Positions 55,197 to 64,000 of a DNA stretch of 64,000 nucleotides are shown in pieces. The notes under the pieces were generated by a model, which did not search any database, was not told the origin of the DNA, and saw only the letters and a program-made list of their open reading frames with translations. Numbering within the stretch: the stretch's first letter is position 1; each line of letters starts with the position of its first letter. The translations under genes were made by a program, and so were the position numbers. The stretch is from Isoetes taiwanensis. Its lineage: Eukaryota; Streptophyta; Lycopodiopsida; Isoetales; Isoetaceae. Location: the NCBI GenBank assembly GCA_021234155.1, contig JAJEKV010000169.1, positions 162,000 to 225,999 on the forward strand, read 5' to 3'.

Positions 55197-55497
55197 TGAG
55201 CAGAGGTAGGTGTAGAAAATGGCTTGGAAAGATTGATGAGAGGTTGGAAAATTGCCTAAAATGACAAGAGCAGTTTTGGTAAAAGAAAAATGAAAATGAG
55301 ACCCCTTTTATAGACTATGGTCTGCCTCGGGTTTTGTGAACAAGGGTTCTTGATGGAAGAGACTTTTGTTCTAAGGCTATGGATATCCAATTGAGCTACC
55401 ATGAAGTGCAAATCTAAGCAAAACAAAGTAAGAAATAGTACATGGCAGTTTGTTGGGTCAAATTTGGTCAATCCAGGCCAAAAAGGGTCAACCCGGG

Positions 55498-55762
55498 TCG
55501 GTTCGCGCAAATAGGCTCTGCGTTGCGAACGCAAGGCGATTTTGCGCGGACCCACCCGGTTTGACTGATTTGGGAGATGATTAGTCATTTCTAGGGGTTA
55601 TAAGATGCTAACATGCCTATTTGGGTGGATTCTAATCTAGCTAGCAACTTGTTTCAAGCAAAATTGATATCTAGAGGTGTCAAATTGGGCTAATCGGATG
55701 GGTTTTGCAAATAGGCCCTGCGTCGCGAACGCAGACGCATTTTGCGCGGACTGACCCGGTTT
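55498..55762. repeat. Pair of direct repeats (about 65 bp) with internal palindromes
   Basis: The block at 55498-55562 recurs at 55697-55762. Shared phrases are GCAAATAGGC, CTGCGT-GCGAACGCA and TTTTGCGCGGA, then ACCCGGTTT. Each copy holds an inverted repeat with arms such as CTGCGT/ACGCAG. It lies between the H3 fold and the 327-codon ORF, where promoter elements might be expected. Confidence 0.8.
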
Positions 55763-55984
55763 CACCCCTTTTTGAGCCAAAATCGATTTCTTTGTGCTGG
55801 GACCTATGGCATTTAATCTATTACAAGCATTTTTAAGCTTTATACAAAACATTATACTACAATCTAACTTACTTAATTACATTTTCATATTATGACACGA
55901 TCAAATTACAGAGAAAAGAACTTATATATATAAAAGAAAGTCAAGTACATGGAAATTTTTTATCTAATTACAAAATTTGAGGCC

Positions 55985-56341
55985 TCAGGGTCTCTCTTTG
56001 CGGATCCTCCATGCCAAATGCAGGTCTTTGGGCATAACAGTTACCCGCTTGGCGTGAATTGCACAAAGATTCCCCTCCTCGAAGAGCTGAATCAGCTCCG
56101 CCTCTGCTGCCTCCTGCAGGGCCCGGGTGGTTAGGAGCATGACCCTATAGTTCGTCCGGAACTCCTGCATTACTTCACGAAGAAGGCGTTCGAATGGCGC
56201 CTTCCTTATTAGGAGATTAGTACACTGTTGAAAGTGCCTAATCTCCCTAAATACCCAAGCATGCCGGGAGTTAGGCCCGTGGTGGGTCTTCTTCGGCTTC
56301 TCCGGCCTGGGTGGCGCCCTGGTTCTTCGGCCGCCCTCCCT
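55985..56341 (-). CDS. Divergent histone H3 fold (histone module 2)
   Basis: Core histone H3 pairs with H4 in the nucleosome. One frame is open for 119 codons (after a stop at 56342-56344) to a stop at 55985. A basic tail ([19 protein letters not shown]) leads into the full H3 fold: [20 protein letters not shown] (alpha-N), [18 protein letters not shown] (alpha-1), [20 protein letters not shown] (alpha-2) and [29 protein letters not shown] (loop 2, alpha-3). Loop 1 has canonical H3 length, so it does not have the longer loop of CENH3. Signature residues of the H4 interface are kept, although about half the fold differs from canonical H3. There is no ATG before the fold; the frame probably joined the upstream basic ORF by a frameshift near 56345. 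Confidence 0.88.
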   Translation of the reverse strand, partial: REGGRRTRAPPRPEKPKKTHHGPNSRHAWVFREIRHFQQCTNLLIRKAPFERLLREVMQEFRTNYRVMLLTTRALQEAAEAELIQLFEEGNLCAIHAKRVTVMPKDLHLAWRIRKERP

Positions 56342-56774
56342 TCACAAACTTCTCCACGTTCTGCTTGCAGTACCAATCATTATACCCCGTCCAGCGACGG
56401 AGGTACTCCTGGTACACCTTCATTCTGCGCTTGAACTCCCGATCCGGGCGGAGGGCGAATGCGCGCTCGCCCACCTTCTATTTCTTCACTACCTTAGGTG
56501 GTTTGGGCCACTTGGGGTAGGGTGGGCATGCATTGGGGTCTGAAGGTTCCCCATCTTCCACTTCCTCTTCCTCCTTCTGGCTCTCCTCCTCCTCGAGTTG
56601 GCGAGGTTCTTCGATAGTCACGGTTCCCCGTGGCTTGTCCCTCCTCGCCTTCTTCCTCCTCTCCTTCTCCTTTTGCTCCCTTTCCCTTTTCTTTCTGGCT
56701 GCCGTCTCGTCCGGCCACTTCGTCACCTTCTCCTTCCCCTTCTTCTTTTTGCTTGAAGAAGGGCTGCTACTAGT
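56271..56774 (-). CDS. Lysine- and glutamate-rich ORF upstream of the H3 fold
   Basis: Open from 56774 with no [23 protein letters not shown], a run of basic residues ([20 protein letters not shown]), an acidic run ([17 protein letters not shown]), [14 protein letters not shown], an in-frame TAG at 56480-56478, then [20 protein letters not shown] and [20 protein letters not shown]. Its end overlaps the start of the H3 frame. The composition (nuclear-localisation-like lysine runs, acidic tract) suits a chromatin protein N-terminus. The start is missing, perhaps removed by the gypsy LTR that ends 80 bp upstream. Confidence 0.55.
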
Positions 56775-56855
56775 CTAGCTGCTGGCGAGTCTGTTGTTCT
56801 TTGTGTTTGGGGTGCGGGTTGGGAACTCTGGAAGACAGACCCTCTGTGAGACCAC

Positions 56856-57374
56856 TGATCTAACAGGAGAGTCAGGGGGACTATGTCCTTGTGGATTTGC
56901 AAGAAGAAAGAAAAGCAGAACAAATGAGAGAAGAATGATAAGCTTCCTTGATATCAATAATGAACATACATGAGCTCTGTAATAGAGAAAAGCGAAAAGG
57001 AGACAAGACTCAAAACTCATCTAAAACTCATGTGCTAGCTCTACTCATATATATAGTACAATGGCCTTGGGCCCCAATATACACACTTCCGATCTAGGTC
57101 TTGTGCCGACTCTCGGAAGGAGGCTGATTCGAGGAATGTTGGCGGTGCCTCTTGAAGTGCCTAGAATCCTGCTGGTGGCCTTGTGAGGCGATGTGGTCGT
57201 CACTTGTCCGGCGGCGCCTCTTGTTCATTCCGCGAGGCTTTTGATCGTGATGGTCTTGCTTGGTCTTCTTCCCGGAGCCTTTGATGGCTGACCCGTGGCT
57301 GCCGGGATCCTTGAGCTTGACCAGTGCATGGGTTATGCATGAATAGTCCTGTACCGGGAGGCCACGGGACTAAC
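56856..57374 (-). repeat. 3' LTR of gypsy element 4
   Basis: On the minus strand it begins TGTTAGTCCCGTGGCCTCCC at 57374 right after a purine-rich tract, contains a TATA-like ACTATATATATGAG (about 57045-57058), and ends in ...TGTTAGATCA near 56856. The 519-bp length is plausible. The 5' LTR lies outside the window, so the outer border is inferred from the TG...CA ends only. Confidence 0.65.
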
Positions 57375-57387
57375 ACTCCCCACCAAA
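57375..57387 (-). other. Polypurine tract of gypsy element 4
   Basis: The minus strand reads TTTGGTGGGGAG directly before the LTR start. It supports the LTR border at 57374. Confidence 0.65.
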
Positions 57388-57399
57388 CGACACTCAGAG

Positions 57400-60030
57400 T
57401 GAAGAAAGGAGGAAGTGTTTACGGAGGGCGGGAAGCCATCTGGAAAGTGATCCTCACGGGGAGTGAGGGCACCATTATGGTATGTCTGGCTAATGAGATC
57501 TGGCGTGTTTGAAGAAGCGGGGAGGAGTGTTTTGGCCAGGGGCGGATCGGCATCAATAAAGCGAGGCGTACCATGTCTTCAAAGGGCGGCATGGGGCCTT
57601 GAAGAAATGTCTTGACATTCCATGAGGAGCGGTCACGGAGGCCAAAGGCGACAGCATTGCGTTGGGATTGAAAAATGGGGACGGCTGCCGATTTAAGGAG
57701 CTTAGCAAAATGCATTTGAGAGCAACACAAAATCACAGCTTGAAGATGGGTGAAGGATCCGGTGAGGTGGTGGCATTCAGAAAGGTGTCAAGACCATGAA
57801 AGCGCATCCGCCCGGCCGTTGCCAACCACGCCATTAGCAATGTAGATCCAATTCGTGGTGGTGTCGAGTGGCACCTTCTTCCCAATGTGGCCCGAACAAA
57901 GCGTGGATCCCAGGAGATCCATCCGAGATCCGAGGTGGAGTCCATCCGGCATGACCATCCATGACCTTGGTCCAAAAAGGAAGGTGCCAATCGGAAGTCA
58001 GGAACCCACGGGGCGTGGAGATGCGCCCGGCATAAGCATAGGAGAAGGAACCATGCCCGTGGGTGGGTTCTTGGCGGTCTCCACGAATTGGTGACAAGAT
58101 CCGGATCAAAGAGCTTGACACCAGCGATCCCAAAGAAAGCGAGAGTTGAGAGTTGGCGGAGGGCTATCCCCATCCCGGTGGTACCGTCTTGCTATCCAGC
58201 GAGCTTCGTAATTGATTGTATCCCGTATCGAGGTCTTTGCATATAAATTTGTGCATAGGGAAGATCCTCGGGGATGTCTAGATACTTCCTTATCATTCGC
58301 GGCGCTAAAACACTTGCGAGAGAGATAAATGATTGGCAAGCTTCGGGCATGTACTCGATGAAGAGTTTGGGTCGGCGGGATCCAAAAGATATGGATTGTT
58401 ATCCCGAAGCACCCATTGCCGCGGTGGGGTCACCACGAAAAAAGCTGGCGTGGCCCATTTCGAAGTGTTCACCCGTGTATCACCCGGATAGAAATCATGA
58501 AATATGTAAGCCATGGGCTGAACAACTCTGAAGGTGATAAAGTCCGGATCAACCACGGTGTATGAGATCAAAGACCACAAGGGCACAGCACAACCCTTTG
58601 TCTTCAATGGAGAGTTACGGCCAAATCCAAGAAAATCACCTTTGCTTTCGAGGGGAATATCCACGAGGTCCATCGCCGCCATGCCACCGAAAAGGAAGAG
58701 GTGGCGGCGAGCAACCACATAATCGTGATAGCGGGGAAGGAAGGCGGGAAGTCAAAAGGCATTCGTGAAGAAGAATGGCGGTATGGCCGTCAAGTTTGGC
58801 AAAGCCTCATCGCCAGGCCCGAATAACTTCTTTAGGCGTTGTTCAAGATCCGTATCCGGTTGTCCCGTTCTAGCGGCGTGGCCCAGTCCGGTCACCCGTT
58901 CCGCGAGAAGTGTTGACACGGGAGGAGGATTTCCCCGGAGTATTGAAGGCGAAACCGCGGCAATCTCCGCGTCATCCGGTATCTTCTCTTTACGCACCTC
59001 GTAGGCGATCTTGAAGAGAGGTGATCGAGAGGTTTGTGTAGAAAGGCGAAGGCCGTCAAGGAGGCAACTTAGCGTCCGTCTTGAAGGTTTTGAACTTGAG
59101 TGCTGAAATTTTCACAAAGTTCGGTACAAAGGCGTTGAGCTTAGCAATATCTGCGTCATTGGTACTTTCGGGGAAGCGGCTTTGGACTTGTTGTGCTCCA
59201 ATAAATTCTGAATTTCGATTGGGCTGAGCTGTTGATCTACCAAGTTGGTGACTTGAGCTTGTGCACTTTTGAGATCTGCATGAGCACAGTAAGAGAGCCG
59301 TGCTTGTCTTGAAGTTTGGCCTCAAAGTTGCAACTTGGGCGATTTGCGACTTGAAAGGTCTGGTGTCTGCCATCGAGAGCCTCTAGTGCAGTTGAACCCG
59401 CTCATAAGAGCGTCTTGGGATTCTTCTAACTTGAGAGCAGCGGCTTGAGCATCCTGGCGATTGATACAACAAGCCCGGCGAGGGTGTTGTGGTGGTGGAA
59501 GCATTTGTTGCACGGTTTGTGATGTTTGGGAAAGATGGTGTGGCCCCGGATGGTGTAGCGGAGGAGGAGGCAATGACATAGGTGTCAGGACTTTGGACAT
59601 GACCCGGGGGAGGCGGGCGTGAAGTGCCGGCTTGGTGAGTTATGGAAGGGCCGAGGTGGAATTATATGAGAATTTTGAGGTGTGGGAGGAAGTAATGTGG
59701 ATGAGGGGCTTGAAAGTGGCCTCCCCCACGAAACTTCAGAATGGAAGTGGCACCCCAGAAGGCGGTCCATTTCTTGGAGAAACGATAGAACATCATTTGG
59801 GGCCAATCTATGTGGTGGTTGGAGTGTGTACTTGGGTGAGGACCAGGTTATAGAAAGGCTTATTGATATGGGTGTTCTTGATAGAATACCCAAGGAACTT
59901 TGCCACATAAATTTAACAAAAGGTTTACGTGAGGCTTGTCGATATTGGTCGGGCGATGGACATTGGCATGATAGCGAGTGCACAAACTCGCGTGACATCG
60001 AGATCTGTATGGCGACCATGATAAACAAGG
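57400..60030 (-). pseudogene. Unidentified 3' ORF region of gypsy element 4
   Basis: Between integrase and the 3' LTR, the minus strand carries a chain of long, protein-like frames: PLHHPGPHHLSQTSQ and AALKLEESQDALMSGF (59600-59330), KLNAFVPNFVKISALKFKTF (about 59130), LEQRLKKLFGPGDEALPNLT (58830), VARRHLFLFGGMAAMDLVDI, PLWSLISYTVVDPDFITFRV and YIFHDFYPGDTRVNTSKWAT (58720-58480), then WIARRYHRDGDS and further to about 57730. I recognise no family. The position after pol is where env-like or accessory ORFs lie in plant Athila/Tat-type elements, but no envelope features were confirmed. Multiple frameshifts. Confidence 0.45.
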
Positions 60031-61340
60031 GGTGTGTAAGGGAATATGAAATACCTCAGAAATCAAATGTTGAGTCGTGGCGAAATGGTGATGCCATATC
60101 GACCCTACGATGGTGTAGCCTTACTTGCCGTTAACGATATTGGCGATGAACCGCTGCGTCAACCGGGTCGATTTGGGCCGGAAAGTTCCATTTGAGAGAA
60201 CTAAAGCTTGTGCCGTTCAGCGACTTCTTTTATTTGGGCCAACAAGGGCTTCCGGGAAAGTGAAGTAAGAAGGATCTGGTCAAAAAGAGCGGATCCTTGG
60301 GAAGAGTAGCTTGAAGTGTAGAAAAATCTTGGGGCAGTTTTGGTAGCGATTTGCGAGAATGAAGGAGTGATTCAAAAAGCCGAGGGATCTAAAAAGTCGA
60401 GCCATTGGAGGACAAAGGCGCTATAAGAACGAAAGGTTTTTTTAGGGCGCATTAACCGAGGGCGAAGAGGTATGAAGAGGGCTAAACCATGTCGTTGATG
60501 GTGCAGTGTCGCAAAGATGCCAAGAAGTGTATTGAGAGGCAAAATTTGGCTAAGTCCCAAAAAGCGTAAAGGAGAAGCAATGAGCGGTGAGGATGGGACG
60601 CGTGAAAAAGAAGGATCGGAGGTGACGGTTGGGCAAAGGACACACATTAATGTTCGGCCAGTGAAAAGAAGAATTGCATTCAATGCGCAACTTCGAGAGT
60701 GGGATATCTATTCGGAATGTGGCCGAAAGGTACCATGGGCTAGATATCTTGCGGGAGAAAATTCTCATTTAAGAAAAACTTGTTGCATTGCAAAACACGT
60801 TGGCAATTTGTGCGGGATTGGTCCACGTCGACAAGAGTTCCCTCGATTGGCTATATAAAAGGCACCGGGAGTAACGGCATCCGATGGCGCGGCATAGTTT
60901 CTTTATGGTTTGAGCGAGGACTATGCCCTATGCCCGTCAGGAGTGGATTACCGGCAAGATGAATTATGCGGATCTACGCCGCCACAACCCGTGGCATTCA
61001 ATGGATGGTGTGTGCGGGGATGGCTGAACATCCCGGCGAAGACCAACAGGATGGAGGTGGTTTCTTCCTTCCTTTGGGATCTGGCCAGAACCTCTACCAT
61101 CTCCTCGCATCACCTCTGCTCCGAACCCGGGGTAGAGGGTTTTCTTAGGACTTAGTAGATAGGGCTCTCGGCCGTTTTTGTATAGAAGGGCAGTGCCCAT
61201 AGCGGAAATAATTTGGAGTTGCGCCCACATTTTGTAAAAAATATGCGCCTTTCTAGTCACTTTTACTGGGTGTTTGCGTCTTGAGCTGTATACGTTTGTT
61301 GATTTTCCCATTTATGCGTGTGATGAAATGTTTTGAGGCG
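60031..61340. other. Non-coding part between integrase and 3' ORFs of element 4
   Basis: Only short overlapping frames on both strands, without family resemblance. Probably spacer or decayed sequence of gypsy element 4. Confidence 0.3.
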
Positions 61341-64000
61341 AAAACCATTAACCAATGTAGGTAATGGAGTGCCATCTAACTCACTGCCGGTTGGAAGCAG
61401 CTTGGTCTAACCACTTGAACAATTTGATAAGGGCCAAATAGCGAAACTTGAGAGTTTACGGGAAAATTTTTGTACACGGAATCATAAAGAAGAACCGTCG
61501 CCTTCTTTGAATGTTTTTTGTCTTGGGGCGTTTGTCATGTAAAGATTTTTGCAAGCTGTTGTCCATGAAGAAGAACACGAATATAAGCATCCCTTCGAAG
61601 TTCATCAAACTGTTCTAATTGATAGACCCTTTCTTTGAGTCGCGGCCGGGTGGATTATGAAGCGTGCCGATTTAAGCCAGTGTTGGAAGGATGTATTCAA
61701 GCGGCATGAGAGCTTCCCGACCATAAACCAATTTAAAAGTGTGACCGGTAGCAATCTTGAAACAAGTATTGTAGGCCCAAAGAGCGGTAGGAAGTTTTGT
61801 ACGCCAATAAATGCGGGGGCGTCACAAATTTTCTTGAGAATGGTGACCCGAGTTTTGTTGGTGCTTTTCACATGAAACCATTACCTTGAGGATAGTAAGG
61901 TGTGCTCTTGTGATGATGTATCGGGGAGATAATCCGTCCCGGCTCCTTGATAGTATGAAGGATGAAATGAACACCACGGTCCTTTGACCAGCTCTCATTA
62001 GAGGCGGCCGAATCAGCGTGATAATTTGTTGATAGAGGACTCTAGGCGTACTTGCTTTGCGGTGTTATGCGGAAGTGCACAAGCTTCCGCCCATTTGGTG
62101 GCGTGGTCGGTGAAACCGGTATGTATCGAACGCGGGTGTGCGGCGGGAGAGATCTATAGGTCCCACAAAGTCCATTCCCCATTTGTGAAGGGAAGTGGCG
62201 TGGCGGCCGGCGTCAAAGGAAAGAGCGTCCGCGGGCGTGGGAGCCCCAATCCCGTGGCAAAGCGTCCACGCGTCTTGGCGTGATGGCGTGAGCATCTTTG
62301 AAGAGCGTGGCCAATAATACCCGCGAGAAGGATTTTGCGTCGTGGTGGTGTCACCATGAAAATGACCACCACCTAGCCCTTGATGAGCTTCTCGAACAAT
62401 ATCACGGAACTTCATGAGGGTAGAACCACGGCGTCGAAGGATGGTGTCCTTACCTTTTGTAGGGATGTCCCCGCAACCATGGTGTAGTCCGCGGACCTCT
62501 CTGGAGAAATTGATAAGCGGCAGGATTATGTAAGGAAGGCGTCGTCTTACGGGGAAGAGCACACGTGAGGAGAATGCTGGCTGAAAATCATGGAACCAAT
62601 GTGGTGTTGCCGTTACTAAAAAGAGCTGAGCATCGGGGAAAGGCGTCACGAGACTCCGGTTGAGGATCATGTGTGGATGCGTGAAAAGATAATCCAGGAC
62701 TACATGAGATTTGCGGCCTTATGAGCGATTTCAAAAAAACAGCAATTCTTGAAGAAGAAAAGGACCCAACGAGCAATGCGGCCCGTGGTGGACTTGTTGA
62801 TCAAATAGAGGAGTGCTTGGTGGTCCACAAAGAACTTGATTTGGCTGCCCAAAAGGTAATGGCGAGGCGTTGGACCGCGATGAAAATGAGACCCAAAGCT
62901 TCCGCGCTCGTCTTGAGGAAATAGTTCGCTTCAGCCGGTGAGTTTTACCGGTGGCGTAGCGATTTGGTGTGTCGGTTAGTCGCATCATATTCTTGAGAAA
63001 AACGGCTCAATAGCAAGCGCAAAGAGACATCTACATGAACATGAAAGGGCTTGTCCCATTGAGGAGGAACAAGAACCGGTGCACGAGTAAAGCAAAAGCT
63101 TCATTTGTTGGAAAGCAAAGCACCGGGAATTCCAAGCCGGGTGGATTAAGTCACCGTGAGTTTATGAATGGGATGCGCAATGGCCGCTAGTCCAGGTATG
63201 AAGGTGGGAGTAATAATTGACCTTACCCAGGGAAAGAAGCGTGTCTCCTTGATATTGGGGGGTGCTTGAGCCTTGAGCACCTGGCGATTTTGGCCGGGAT
63301 GCAGCTTTGATACGCGACAACATGGCCCCTGACGAGAACACGGGGGTGGCCTTAAAGGTGCATTTCGGAGGATTGAGACTAATCTGGGACTCATCACATT
63401 TACGGAAGGCGAGTTCCAATTTATCCAAATGGTCAGCCATGGGCTGTAGGCCGAGTCATCTTGAAAAATTTGCAGAAGGGATTTTCCTTCATGAAATCAT
63501 GAAAAACGAGAGCATGATGCGTTGAAGCGTGGATGGAGAGTTTGATAATCCAAAAGGAACCACCTTGTAGGCAAAAGTGCCCCCCGGTGGTGAAAGTAGT
63601 CTTGAGTTGATCGATTCTTTTGATTGAGATCTGATTGTAGCCCGAAAAACCATCCATGAAGGAGTACATCTCATGTCCGGCCACCTCTTCGAACCCGGTG
63701 CGTGAAGGGAAGTGGAAAAAATGATCACGCTTCAAGTAGCTTTGAGAGTTTCGATAGTCCACCTGAGGAGGCGGATCTTACCATTGTGTTTAAGGACCAA
63801 TGGCGATGGGGCTCACCCATTGAATGTTTGACCTCATAGATCAAACTGCGGCAAGGTTTGTCAATTTCGCCTTGGCGATCCGCGGTGGAGTAGGGTTGAG
63901 CACATGCTTGTCGTTGCTACAGCGGTGTGCATTTGATTTGGTAGGAATGGTGGTTCCCCAAGCTTTGTTGATTCCCGAAGGTCTTTGTAACTCGGTGAAA
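61341..64000 (-). mobile_element. Gypsy element 4: decayed pol (RT, RNase H, integrase), cut by window edge
   Basis: In minus-strand order: reverse transcriptase (EEVAGHEMYSFMDGFSGYNQ near 63680; VVPFGLSNSPSTLQRIM near 63550; a FQDDSAY catalytic box near 63460 in another frame; HLDKLELAFRKCDESQISLN near 63430), RNase H end (about 62990-62730), integrase zinc finger (REAHQGLGGGHFHGDTT near 62390) and core (SLHKWGMDFVGPIDLSRRT near 62180; STPYYPQGNG near 61890; LVYGREALMPL near 61700). The motifs differ from elements 1-3 and recall Athila/Tat-like lineages. All blocks are frameshifted. Gag and the 5' LTR would be beyond 64000. Confidence 0.75.

Noticed and set aside
55985-56341. Calling the H3 fold at 56 kb a centromeric histone (CENH3).
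   Set aside because: Loop 1 between alpha-1 and alpha-2 has canonical H3 length, and most changes do not match CENH3 features.
1-64000. CRISPR arrays, bacterial operons, origins or rRNA genes.
   Set aside because: None seen; gene structure, introns and repeats are those of a plant nuclear genome.

Overview
The window reads as nuclear DNA of a land plant. Two housekeeping genes have plant-type sequences: DNA topoisomerase VI subunit A, and a four-exon TIM22 with GT/AG introns. The remainder is largely transposable-element sequence, including plant-type Ty3/gypsy chromoviruses, a LINE family, hAT-type elements and foldback MITEs. A secreted GH25 lysozyme and a gypsy element with a fungal/vertebrate-style chromodomain tail point towards a spore-bearing plant such as a lycophyte or fern. 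That is inference; the sequence does not prove it.

Layout. 1-5.3 kb: two decayed copies of one LINE on the minus strand, one of them split by an 808-bp hAT MITE with a perfect 8-bp target duplication. 6.3-7.6 kb: TOP6A on the minus strand, full length and intronless, but with a one-base frameshift. 11.2-12.3 kb: intact TIM22 on the minus strand. 12.3-21.9 kb: mostly non-coding, with relics of host genes (exons of a plant membrane-protein family, a D-2-hydroxyglutarate-dehydrogenase-like motif) and a dispersed repeat pair. 21.9-27.5 kb: an old gypsy reverse transcriptase split by a chromovirus with recognisable LTRs, which itself holds a further LTR. 28-32.5 kb: a decayed plant-type gypsy gag-pol. 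32.7-38.1 kb: a module with a histone-H3-derived sequence, an unknown ORF and a tail, interrupted by a 3.2-kb hAT element carrying a receptor-like-kinase exon. 39-42.8 kb: the GH25 lysozyme gene and a duplicate of its 3' end, separated by a LINE ORF1-like sequence. 44.2-47.7 kb: LTR material. 47.7-53.3 kb: a better preserved gypsy gag-pol of the same family as the one at 28-32.5 kb. 53.6-56.8 kb: a second histone module, with a divergent but open histone H3 fold and an intact 327-codon unknown ORF. 56.9-64 kb: a different gypsy element (3' LTR, unidentified 3' ORFs, integrase, RNase H, reverse transcriptase) running off the window.

The most unusual observation is that two H3-derived sequences lie in the same order and orientation, each followed by an unknown ORF, a tail segment and a gag-pol of one gypsy family. 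This suggests, but does not prove, a retroelement lineage that carries a captured histone H3. The other main points are the horizontally acquired-looking GH25 lysozyme with a tandemly duplicated start region, the gene-fragment-carrying hAT element with 7/8 matching target duplications, and the fungal/vertebrate-type chromovirus.
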